Assembly (NCBI GenBank): GCA_024167805.1
Contig: CP099988.1
Span: forward strand, 2,178,001-2,242,000
Reading direction: 5' to 3'
From: Methanobacterium sp. ERen5
GTDB taxonomy: Archaea > Methanobacteriota > Methanobacteria > Methanobacteriales > Methanobacteriaceae
DNA length: 64,000 nucleotides
The notes beneath the pieces are model-generated. The model had not been told where the DNA came from. It ran no database searches and saw only the letters and a list, made by a program, of their open reading frames with translations. Positions 40,371 through 48,705 of the stretch are shown piece after piece; position 1 is the first letter of the stretch, and each line of letters opens with the position of its first letter. Made by a program: the position numbers and the translations under genes.

Positions 40371-40718
40371 TGACTAAACCTCCTCATGCTAAAACCTATT
40401 AATTTTTCAAAAAAATTAAATAAATGACTCACATTTTCTAAACTTTAATAATATATTATATACTTAAAACAGTATATAATTATCATTAAATTTATTTTTA
40501 AGTGAAAAAATAGATTTTAATTAAAAAAAATCCTTTAATATCTTATTAAATGCCATATTAACTCTATATTAAAAATTAATCCATTTAAAAAGATTTAATT
40601 TGATATTTTAAGGAATAAATGGTTTATAGCACTAAAATTTGATGATAAGAATTGTCAGGACATTAATTTCTTATTTTAAGGTATTAAAAAAAGATTGTTA
40701 AAGTTGAATATAAAAAAA
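40371..40718. other. Intergenic region, 348 bp
   Basis: Extremely AT-rich promoter region of the slipin gene and downstream flank of the next leftward gene. Nothing else seen. Confidence 0.4.
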
Positions 40719-41207
40719 TTATTGGCTGTTGGATGTCATGTAATCGAATAACTCTGGATATTTTGATCTAAACATCAATGGATCCGAGTCCAACTGTTTT
40801 TGGATGGTTAGTATTGATTCTTTGGATAAATTTTTCGCTGACAGGTTTCCTATAGATTCTAGTTCTGCTCTCACAGTGTCCTGAACACTTTTAAATCCAT
40901 TGATCTCTTCTGTAGGAGTTGAATCTGTCCTGTTGTGTATATGGGACGCTCGTTTCATTTCCTCTAAAAGTTCGATCTGTTCTGGATCAACATTTTCTTG
41001 TGATTTCAGGATATCAATTCTGTGTTGAATATCTTCAAACTTTAGGGATGAAACTCTTTCTTTTTCTATTTTACTGTATATATCTGGCAATCCTATTCCT
41101 AATGTTTCTGAGTTAACTTTCAAGTTTTCAGGTTCTTTTAATAAGGAATTTTTAGTTTCTAAAATACTAAAATCCTTTTGAAATATTTTTTTAGTTTTGT
41201 TATCCAT
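40719..41207 (-). CDS. Hypothetical helical protein
   Basis: About 162 residues from ATG 41207. Soluble and charged with helices such as LKFEDIQHRIDILKSQENVD and EQIELLEEMKRA. No family recognised. It is the last of four leftward small genes (AbrB-like, 41697 and 42324 genes) with similar low-complexity Lys/Glu/Asn composition, which may form an accessory cluster. Confidence 0.6.
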   Translation of the reverse strand: MDNKTKKIFQKDFSILETKNSLLKEPENLKVNSETLGIGLPDIYSKIEKERVSSLKFEDIQHRIDILKSQENVDPEQIELLEEMKRASHIHNRTDSTPTEEINGFKSVQDTVRAELESIGNLSAKNLSKESILTIQKQLDSDPLMFRSKYPELFDYMTSNSQ

Positions 41208-41338
41208 TTTAATCACTAAACTCTTTTAAGACTAACCTAATATTTGTTGGCATATCTGATTAAATCTTACCATTCTATTTTTGTATGAGATTTAAAATTA
41301 AATTTAGACACAAATTTTAATGTTTTAAAAGGTAGCTA

Positions 41339-41499
41339 TCATTCGTAACTCTTTTTTACAATTAACCTATTAAAATCGTTTTCATCAATTTCTAAAGTTA
41401 CATGCCCACCTTTTTTAGGCCTACCTTCTTAACCCATTCATTTGGCAATATCACATGGAACTTTTCGTTACAGTATACAAGTCTACGTTTGCACTTCAT
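41339..41499 (-). CDS. AbrB/SpoVT-like DNA-binding protein, one-base frameshift
   Basis: ATG 41499 reads MKCKRRLVYCNEKFHVILPN then EWVKKVGLKK. Adding one base to T6 41411-41416 continues GGHVTLEIDENDFNRLIVKK and SYE, TGA 41339, 53 residues. F-x-V-x-L-P-x-x-W/-x-x-x-x-G-L-x-x-G is the swapped-hairpin AbrB pattern used by archaeal regulators and antitoxins. As written, the frame is too short to be called as a gene and would be missed. No toxin gene is visible beside it. Confidence 0.65.
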
Positions 41500-41696
41500 A
41501 AAATCACCCTAGTTTTATAAAATTGAAGTAAACAAACCCATTTTGTTTTCGTTTATTGCACTGTAATCTATTCCTACGCTTTTGGAGCAGATTACCCTAC
41601 TAACCAGTTAATGAGTTCTACATCTAATTATTTCATAACATTTGAAGTGACCTGATCTTGAAAGACAATTTATTCTATGGTATGTTCTCTTTAAAT

Positions 41697-42218
41697 TTAA
41701 TTATCCAGTCCCAACTTTCTTCTTTCTTCATTTTCTATATGATTTTTTATGATGGAAATTGCGATGTCTGCAATGTTTTCTCCATTTTCTACTCGGATTT
41801 TATATTGGGGGTAGAGTTTCAGGAATTTTCTTAGTTTATCCATATCCTCCATTTGTAGCTTGGTTTCAGTTGGTGCTTCTTTAGATTTTACCATGGGTTT
41901 TAATATGGGTTGTTTTTTACTGGTTTTTTCAATAACGAACTCCACATGTTCTGGTGACACATTATTTTTTTGGGCTACTGATATGAACCATTCAAGTCCT
42001 TGGATTCGGCATTCATACCATTTAGAAGGGTTTTCCCATTGTTTGATGTAGGAATCTAACTTGTCCCTTTGTTCCTTGGGAACCTTTGAAACATCAACAG
42101 GATTTAGATCTGTTTTGGGTGAAGTTTTCCCAATTTCTGAGGGTTGTAATTTAAAATCTTTGTGAACAGATTCGACATTAGTTTCTATTACCTTTTTCAA
42201 GTTCTTAAAATTAGACAT
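41697..42218 (-). CDS. Hypothetical protein, 173 residues
   Basis: The N-terminal third is polar and probably disordered (KTSPKTDLNPVDVSKVPKEQ). The middle has a compact block WENPSKWYECRIQGLEWFIS, then VSPEHVEFVIEKTSKK, and the C-terminal half is helical (MEDMDKLRKFLKLYPQYKIR). No family recognised. Leftward small-gene cluster member. Confidence 0.6.
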   Translation of the reverse strand: MSNFKNLKKVIETNVESVHKDFKLQPSEIGKTSPKTDLNPVDVSKVPKEQRDKLDSYIKQWENPSKWYECRIQGLEWFISVAQKNNVSPEHVEFVIEKTSKKQPILKPMVKSKEAPTETKLQMEDMDKLRKFLKLYPQYKIRVENGENIADIAISIIKNHIENEERRKLGLDN

Positions 42219-42323
42219 AATTTACTTTTTATACCCCTTTTCTATTTTTTTGTAATTTATTAAAGTTATTTTATGATTAAAAAATTTTTATTTGAGTTTT
42301 CTTTTCCTGAAAATAGTGATCAT

Positions 42324-42497
42324 TTACTTCATATCCATTGTTGCAGGACCTTTCTGGATGGGTAAATCTATTTTCCCTTTAAGGTATGCCTTGGTTATAT
42401 CATTTTTATTCACAAAATAACCACATTTTTGGCATTTAATTCCATTATTAACCACTTTCATTATTCCATTATCACTTTTATGAGTTAAATTAGACAT
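42324..42497 (-). CDS. Small zinc-ribbon-like protein
   Basis: Fifty-seven residues from ATG 42497 after AGGTGA. CQKCGYFVNKNDITKAYLKG gives one C-x2-C knuckle; no second pair follows, so zinc would need a partner. It shares the N-terminal MSN start style with the 41697 gene (MSNF, MSNL). No family recognised. Confidence 0.5.
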   Translation of the reverse strand: MSNLTHKSDNGIMKVVNNGIKCQKCGYFVNKNDITKAYLKGKIDLPIQKGPATMDMK

Positions 42498-43025
42498 AAA
42501 TATCACCTATTTAAAAAAAATATTCCTCAAATCTACTATTTTATGATAAAATTTTATTGATTAGCCTTCTAAAAATATAGTCACACTTTGTCAAATTCAT
42601 AAAAATATTCGAAAAATATTTCCTTGTACTTTTTAGTTTTAAAATAAAATCTACTTAGAAATTAAACAAAATAATTACAATTTCTATACTGATATATTGT
42701 TATACATCCATTATATAGTATTGCATCAGCTTTAACTCCTTTTATATAATGAGTTTTATTATTTTTCTATAATTTAAATTTAATCAAAATTTTTTTATAA
42801 CAATTTTTAATATTGATCAAGAACATAATGTAATGGGAAGTAATAGGGTCCAATTAATTTTTATTGGTAGTACTATGGTGAATAATACAATATTATGTTT
42901 AAATAGATTGGATATTGCCTTCATATTTAGGATAAAATAATTTGATTGATGTTAATAATTGATTCTTTTAACTTGTTTGCATGTATTAATAAATTTTTAG
43001 GTATAAACCTGGAGTTGATTATTAA
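42498..43025. other. Intergenic region, 528 bp
   Basis: Very AT-rich divergent promoter region between the leftward small-gene cluster and the receiver-like gene. No gene, tRNA or array-like repeat found. Confidence 0.4.
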
Positions 43026-43586
43026 ATGAGTGGAAAAGATGAGTGGAAATCTGTTGAAAAGGTATTGAGTAATGTTTTTAATGAGGAAGACACAGAAAAA
43101 CTGGTATATTCAATGAAAGCTTCTGTTAAACATGAAATTGAACAAATTGTGAAAGGATTTGCAAAGAAGATCAATGAACCAGTTGAAATTCTGTTGGTTG
43201 GAAATGATCCCAAATTTATGCAAGAAATAATTTCCACCTTTGGAAGATCAAATCTGTTAACAAGTATCCGGTTTACTGGAAGTATTGAAGAAGCGCATAG
43301 CATGATATTCCAACAGGGAGTTTATACAGATTTTCCCATAGCAAACATAATAATATTTGATTTCCCCACATTAACTGGAACGAGTGGAATAGAAATCTTA
43401 GAGGAAATAATGGTGAAGAAGAGCATAATAAAAAATGTTCCTGTATTTATTTTAAATGATGATTTTGAAAAAGTTAAACATCTTGCGAAGTATCATCCAG
43501 ATCTATTCTTAACTAAACCCCATAACTTTGAAGAATACAAAAATGTGATAGAAGAGATAAAGGAATTCTGGCTCACATATATCTAA
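43026..43586 (+). CDS. Receiver-domain-like protein with degenerate acidic pocket
   Basis: A 186-residue protein. An N-terminal helical part (1-50) precedes a response-regulator fold (about 52-180): VEILLVGNDPKFMQEIISTF, IIIFDFPTLTGTSGIEILEE (D at the phosphorylation position), VPVFILNDD and DLFLTKPHNFEEY (the conserved K-P). The usual acidic pair after strand 1 (D-D or E-D) reads G-N-D, so metal binding and phosphorylation are doubtful but not excluded. It could serve the PAS kinases 5-16 kb away. It is an orphan gene here. Confidence 0.7.
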   Translation: MSGKDEWKSVEKVLSNVFNEEDTEKLVYSMKASVKHEIEQIVKGFAKKINEPVEILLVGNDPKFMQEIISTFGRSNLLTSIRFTGSIEEAHSMIFQQGVYTDFPIANIIIFDFPTLTGTSGIEILEEIMVKKSIIKNVPVFILNDDFEKVKHLAKYHPDLFLTKPHNFEEYKNVIEEIKEFWLTYI

Positions 43587-43693
43587 ATGATCATTTATTA
43601 AACCAAATGATAGAATTAAACAGATATTCATTCCTTTCTTTGATTTATGGATTTGAAACCTGATAAAAAAAATTTGAATTGGGAGATCTGTAA

Positions 43694-43939
43694 ATGACTA
43701 ACTGTAAAAACTGTGGAACTGAAATATCAAAAAAGAATAAATTCTGTCCAGAGTGTGGTATTTTAACAGGAAATACCGATGAAAACTCTTCTGATAGTAT
43801 TTATGATGATGAACTAAGAACCAACAGAATTGGAGATGAAATAAAATTGGGTCCGGGGAGTGTTGTGGAAACTGTGAACATTCAAATGATTGGGGCTATG
43901 AATGTTCAGGAAAATGCAAACTACATAAGATCTATGTGA
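43694..43939 (+). CDS. Zinc-ribbon protein
   Basis: Eighty-one residues. CKNCGTEISKKNKFCPECG is a complete zinc ribbon (C-x2-C-x11-C-x2-C). The rest is acidic, then a hydrophilic strand-like tail (GSVVETVNIQMIGAMNVQEN). Preceded by GGGAGATCTGTAA. Stand-alone; function unknown. Confidence 0.75.
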   Translation: MTNCKNCGTEISKKNKFCPECGILTGNTDENSSDSIYDDELRTNRIGDEIKLGPGSVVETVNIQMIGAMNVQENANYIRSM

Positions 43940-44136
43940 GTTTGGATCAAAAATGTAAAGATTTTTCCCCTAAACAAAAATGAATTTTTTTTTATACTTG
44001 AATCCAAAATAAGATTTATATCTCAAAAAATGTTTAAAAGGGGATTACATAACATATTATGCTAGTATGCTAGTTTTTAAATCCCCTAACCATCAAAACA
44101 GTTCATATTTTCTTCTGTATGATTTGATTGTTTTAG

Positions 44137-45069
44137 TTATACTGAGGATTTTACAACGTAATCTCCGCTACCTGTTGGTCCGTGGTGTTGGGAGTTGTAC
44201 TTGGCATAATCCCAGGTTTTCCATCCTTTACCTATGTTGATTTCGATCCATCTGTGAAGTGGGTAACTTCCCTTTGTGTGTCCAATGATCCTTACAGCTA
44301 CTCCTGCCTTGGATAATTTGTTGTACAACCATCCACTATCTGCCCAGCAGTCTCCGTAACCACATTGATCCATGACACATGGACTTGACTGGCCCTGAAT
44401 ATCTTCATATTTAGCTTCAGCATATCCTATAGAATCAACTATTGCCTGAGCATTAGAACCATTTTTAACAGTGCCTATGCTGCTTTGTGTGAGTGATGTT
44501 ACTGAAACGTAGTTTGGTAACCTGTTGTTGGTTGCTTGGAATGCTAGAACTTTACTGAAACTGTAAACCAGGTTCTGGAATTTAATGGTTCCAAGTGAAC
44601 TATTTTCATTGTTTGGTGCTTTGCCGTTGGTGTAGATGTAGGATCTTGTTGTTTTAGCTAGGCTTATGTACTGTGCCTTAGTTAACTGTCCTGTTTTGAC
44701 ATTTTCAACGGGTTTTGATGGTGCTGTTACATTTTTGAGTGTGATTGAGTTTGTTTTTTTGTTACTGAGTTGATATATGTTGTCTGTTACTAACTGAAGG
44801 AACTGTGGTATTGTGACCTTGTGATTGTTTATGTTCACGTAGCAAGGTAATTTATGATTTGTGTCGTAGTAAGTTTTAACTTTAGATGCTGCAGCATTAA
44901 TTTGACTCGGTGTGAAATTAATTTTAACAGCTGTCTGTTTAGCTGTTACTGTTTTGGTGTGATTTATAGTGGTTGAAGTGCTTGTTGAAGCAGCAGAAAC
45001 ACCACTTACATTAAAGATCAGTACCATGCCCACCAGCATGAGTACTGGTAATATCCAATTTCGCTTAAT
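44137..45069 (-). CDS. Pseudomurein-binding-repeat protein with transglutaminase-like peptidase domain
   Basis: Numbered from ATG 45039: signal peptide (1-16), two pseudomurein-binding repeats (about 43-88 and 121-185; KLPCYVNINNHKVTIPQFLQ and RLPNYVSVTSL are typical), then a papain/transglutaminase core with C231 (GDCWADSGWLY), H262 (LHRWIEI) and D277 (KTWDYA). This is the architecture of pseudomurein endoisopeptidases such as PeiW and PeiP, which cleave the Ala-Lys cross-link. It may be a cell-wall remodelling autolysin. The frame continues ten codons upstream to ATT 45069, seven bases after GGAGG, restoring a basic IKRNW start typical of signal peptides. Confidence 0.88.
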   Translation of the reverse strand: MKRNWILPVLMLVGMVLIFNVSGVSAASTSTSTTINHTKTVTAKQTAVKINFTPSQINAAASKVKTYYDTNHKLPCYVNINNHKVTIPQFLQLVTDNIYQLSNKKTNSITLKNVTAPSKPVENVKTGQLTKAQYISLAKTTRSYIYTNGKAPNNENSSLGTIKFQNLVYSFSKVLAFQATNNRLPNYVSVTSLTQSSIGTVKNGSNAQAIVDSIGYAEAKYEDIQGQSSPCVMDQCGYGDCWADSGWLYNKLSKAGVAVRIIGHTKGSYPLHRWIEINIGKGWKTWDYAKYNSQHHGPTGSGDYVVKSSV

Positions 45070-45310
45070 TTTACCGCCTCCATATCCAAAAGAATAGGAT
45101 AAATTTTCCTAAAAAAATCTTCAATATTGTTTAGTTTCATACTAACCCTTATAAAATTTGCGGTTTTAATTTTAAAAAAAGAAGTATTAAGGGTTATTTA
45201 AGAAATTAAGTCCAGTATCTTTGAGAATGGATTTGGTATGTATATTGTCAATCATTCAACACGATAGATAGTCATGTTCATAGTTGCTTTTCCCAGTTTT
45301 AACAGGTTTT

Positions 45311-45595
45311 TCAGTGTTCAGTCTGTTTTATATCATCTAAAAACCTAAGTTCAGGAAATCCCACTACTCCAGCTTTTTTCATCACCTTTTTCAGATCATT
45401 TGAACTGGAAAATTTTTTTGCAGTATCTTCATCTTCCCATTTTGTGATTACCACAATTTCATTGGGACGGTTAGAATCTCTGAGTATTTCAGCTCCTTTA
45501 GAACCCATAACCCTTCTTTTGGTGCTGTGTTTATCAAAAACTTCTTTCCATCTATTAAAATCTTCAACCTTCTGAATGGCCATGAGATAGATCAT
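45311..45595 (-). CDS. Dimeric alpha/beta-barrel (ABM-like) small protein
   Basis: Ninety-four residues: LMAIQKVEDFNRWKEVFDKH, then EIVVITKWEDEDTAKKFSSS and NDLKKVMKKAGVVG, the pattern of antibiotic biosynthesis monooxygenase-like barrels. It follows a cupin gene by 21 bases and a tautomerase gene, all leftward, suggesting an operon of small enzymes. Activity unknown. Confidence 0.75.
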   Translation of the reverse strand: MIYLMAIQKVEDFNRWKEVFDKHSTKRRVMGSKGAEILRDSNRPNEIVVITKWEDEDTAKKFSSSNDLKKVMKKAGVVGFPELRFLDDIKQTEH

Positions 45596-45616
45596 TTTAC
45601 ACCCCTTTACATAAAA

Positions 45617-45925
45617 TCAGTTCTTGGTTTCAACAACGATGCAGTGGCCTTCTGTTGAGCCTACATTTTCTGTTTGGTGGGATCCGGCTTTTATCCATTT
45701 GACCTGTCCTTCCACCAGTTTAAAAACTTCAGTGTTACCTTTTGGAAAGTATAACTTAAACTTTGCATCCTTCACAACGTATATCACATGATCATTGGGA
45801 TGGTTATGCATTGGAGACTTTTCACCGGGTTTTAATCTAATTTCTAGAACTCTAACCCTACTATTTTCTAAAAGAAGATTATATCCACTTTTTGCTACGT
45901 CCATTACATCTGGAATACTACCCAT
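45617..45925 (-). CDS. Small cupin-domain protein
   Basis: A 102-residue single cupin. Motif 1 is RLKPGEKSPMHNHPNDHVIY with H-x-H ligands, motif 2 near GQVKWIKAGSHQTENVG. The pattern (ENSRVRVLEIRLKPG) is typical of small cupins of unknown role that bind a metal. Middle gene of the tautomerase-cupin-ABM group. Confidence 0.85.
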   Translation of the reverse strand: MGSIPDVMDVAKSGYNLLLENSRVRVLEIRLKPGEKSPMHNHPNDHVIYVVKDAKFKLYFPKGNTEVFKLVEGQVKWIKAGSHQTENVGSTEGHCIVVETKN

Positions 45926-46006
45926 GCTTTTCCCCCATAAATTTTTGGTAAACCTAATTTATTCCTATACTTAATATTTTTTAGAAAAAAATTGAGGCAG
46001 CGATAC

Positions 46007-46213
46007 CTATTTTCCAGGTCCAACATCCTTAAATTTAACAGAACATAACTCTCCACCCACACCCCAGTGAGATTTTGGAACTTCGTTCACTAAAATTTCC
46101 ACGGCTTGTGCAGGCACATCAACCTCAACAAAGGCTTGGGTAATGTTTTTTATCAGGTGCTCAATTTTTTCTTGTTCAAAACCCTTCCAGACATTTATCT
46201 GTACCATTGGCAT
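46007..46213 (-). CDS. 4-oxalocrotonate tautomerase-like protein
   Basis: From ATG 46213: MPMVQINVWKGFEQEKIEHL, IKNITQAFVEVDVPAQAVEI and SHWGVGGELCS. The proline directly after Met would be the catalytic Pro1 of the tautomerase superfamily, and WGVGG matches the family. A longer frame to 46243 would bury this proline, which decides for 46213. First gene of the small-enzyme group. Confidence 0.82.
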   Translation of the reverse strand: MPMVQINVWKGFEQEKIEHLIKNITQAFVEVDVPAQAVEILVNEVPKSHWGVGGELCSVKFKDVGPGK

Positions 46214-46243
46214 ACTAAACACATCCAACAATTTTTTTAACAA

Positions 46244-46551
46244 AATATTGCTGTAGTATATTTATGTCTAAACTGGAATAAGTAATGTTCTTAGAGGTTA
46301 AAATCTGGTTTTAATTAAGATTTAAACCGTCAAATTAATCATTATATTATTTAGTGCCATTATTTTATTCCTTTAATAAAAAAAGATTATTAGTTAATTT
46401 AAACATCAATGAGGCCTCAAAATATTTGAGGATGTATTTAGAACAAAATCCTCCAAAAAAATTGCTGAAAACCTATTTATAGGGTAACATATTGGTTAAA
46501 CAAGTCAGTGAAGATGTTTTTCAAATATATTTAAAACAACGAAATAAGAAA
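46244..46551. other. Intergenic region, 308 bp
   Basis: AT-rich. It holds the promoter of the tautomerase group and the end of the DUF4013 remnant. Nothing else found. Confidence 0.4.
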
Positions 46552-47003
46552 TTAGGTTGTTATGTAAAAAAACTTGTAGCTATATGCACAGCCATTCATT
46601 GTCTTCAGATTACTGAACATTAATTGTAAAATTGCAGCAAATGGACTTTTTAAAACCAGATATATCCAAATAAATGGGATTAAATAAATAACAGTTACTA
46701 GGGATAGTTTAACGCCGTCTTTTAACATGCCTACCCACGAGTTAAACTTTGGAAGTTCAGCAATACTACTCAAAGAAGATTTTAAGATTCTAAACGATAA
46801 CATATTTCTTTAAATATGCTTAACAATCCAATTATGCTTAAAATAGCCATAAATAAAGCAGTAGTATCATCTAAAGCTAGAACAATGGTGCCTATCAATT
46901 CATTGATACTTAAAGTAGCGATTACTCCAAAAATTCCGAGAACCAAAATTTTCTTCCAATCAGAAAATGGATACCTCAAAGAATCTTTAACAATTTCCCC
47001 AAT
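46552..47003 (-). pseudogene. DUF4013 membrane protein, shortened and frameshifted paralog
   Basis: Begins IGEIVKDSLRYPFSDWKKIL, matching IGSILKDAVKYPFSDWKKIL of the neighbour at 47137-47984. Adding a base at T3 46805-46807 continues KENMLSFRILKSSLSSIAEL and DGVKLSLVTVIYLIPF. It ends at about 150 residues where the paralog has about 282, and it has no ATG; ATT 47003 or a lost start codon are the options. A decayed tandem duplicate is the simplest reading. Confidence 0.65.
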
Positions 47004-47136
47004 ATTCCTCTTTTATCCCCCAACATTTAGTTATTGTAATGTATTGTTGGAATTACAATCGTCTCATTCAATTTTAAGTATAATAAACTATCTATGCTCT
47101 TTGATAGGTGTAAGTTGTTTAAACTTTTATTATTCC

Positions 47137-47984
47137 TTAACTACTTGTAGAATATTGCAATGATTCTTTATCTGACATGTACAACAATGCTAATAACCTA
47201 TAAATGAACATTGAAAGATAAGGGACTATTATTAGACTAATTGGTAGATATGTAACGTCTACTCCAACTACAATATATGAAATTAGATATACTGGAATTA
47301 TTGCTACCATATAAAATGCTATGAGTTTTTTAATCCTATGTTTACGATTTTGCTGAGTATTTCCCTAAATTTAAAGGCTGAATTGAGTTTGCCGTTATCA
47401 TTTGTCATATTTGCTATTGCAAAATAAGATACAGGTATTATTATGAATAAATACAACGTCAACAAAACGATAACCCATTCGTTAGCAAAAACAGAACTGA
47501 CAAATATCCCTAAGAATGATGTAAACTGGGATATTGGGGCAGGGTAGGTGATAATTTCAACAGAACCTGCGATTAGTGTAAATAAAAGGATGGGTATTAA
47601 ATAAACAACAAATACAATGTAAACTTTAATACCATCAAAAAACATTTCCGTCCATTGTTTAAATTGCGGAAGCTCAGAACTACCATCTAAAGATGATTTA
47701 AGAATTCTGAAGTAGTAACCAAATATGAAAAACAGTATTAAAATTCCTATTAAATCAAAAAGAACCTGAGCTATCCCAAAAAACATATCTCCAGTTACAA
47801 CATTACTTAAACCACTAATATTTGAAAATTCACAGAATATCGCAACAAATGCATAACCAAATATATGTGAACTGTAAAGTAACAGTACAATTCCTAAAAT
47901 TAATATCTTCTTCCAATCTGAAAATGGATACTTTACAGCATCTTTGAGAATTGATCCGATAGTCATAAGTGTTAAACTCTCCAT
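47137..47984 (-). CDS. DUF4013 integral membrane protein, one-base frameshift
   Basis: Adding a base to T6 47326-47331 extends the first frame (ending IVNIGLKNS) to GLKKLIAFYMVAIIPVYLIS and on to LYMSDKESLQYSTSS, TAA 47137, about 282 residues. It has about six membrane helices and the DUF4013 opening KYPFSDWKKILILG, with FRILKSSLDGSSELPQFKQW as the conserved loop. Function unknown; the family is frequent in Methanobacteriales. Confidence 0.82.
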
Positions 47985-48227
47985 TGAATGATATAAATAT
48001 TCATATGGAACTATAGTATATAAAATAAGCAGTTGCTAGTTTAATGAGTAATAATGATTTGGAATAGGAGTCTCTAAACATTTTTCTTTGGATATGTTTT
48101 TATGGGACAGGAGGTATTTATTGATGAGATCCATTTCCATATCTAAAAAAACCTCTTTATTGAAAAACGTAAATCTGGACATAAAATGCACTAAAAGGAT
48201 TATAATTGGTTTATTAATATTTAAGGA

Positions 48228-48562
48228 TCAGTTTTTGGGAGCAGTTACCTGTACAGCAGTTCCTGTGACTGTTACCATTATGGTATTTCCCATGGAGCCG
48301 CCTAGGTTGTTGTATTCAACACGGGTACCTATGATTGCGTTTGCACCGAGCTTTTCAGCCTTTTCCATCATACTATCAATGGCAAGTTTTCTGGCTTCAC
48401 CAAGCTGCACCTCATATTGGGATTGCTTTTTTTAACAACACCCTTCACTTCTCCCAACATATCCTTGTACAAGTTTGCACCTATGAGAGATTCTCCTGTT
48501 ACTAGGCCCATGTGTTTAGTGACATTTTCCCCTAGAATCGTTGAAGTAGTAAAAATTCGAAT
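48228..48562 (-). CDS. YbjQ/UPF0145-family protein, one-base frameshift
   Basis: With one base added at T7 48427-48433 the protein reads [40 protein letters not shown], then [20 protein letters not shown] and [20 protein letters not shown]: a complete YbjQ-type barrel of about 111 residues (heavy-metal-binding-like domain, function not settled). No ATG/GTG/TTG fits the N-terminus; ATT 48562-48560 lies eight bases after GAGGGGG and gives the expected start. Confidence 0.78.
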
Positions 48563-48705
48563 ATATGATACCCCCTCTAATTTTCAATTCTCATTTCCAA
48601 TCATCTGATAGAAATAATTTCAGATCATACATTATCTAAATCAATTTAGGTTGTATTTAATATAAATCTTAGTAGGGTTTACTTTTTCTTTAGATGCCTC
48701 TGGAT

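Noticed and set aside
42498..43025. Possible replication origin or ncRNA in the long AT-rich gap
   Set aside because: No origin boxes, G-string elements or stable stems are visible and no cdc6/orc1 gene is adjacent; high AT content alone is typical of this genome.
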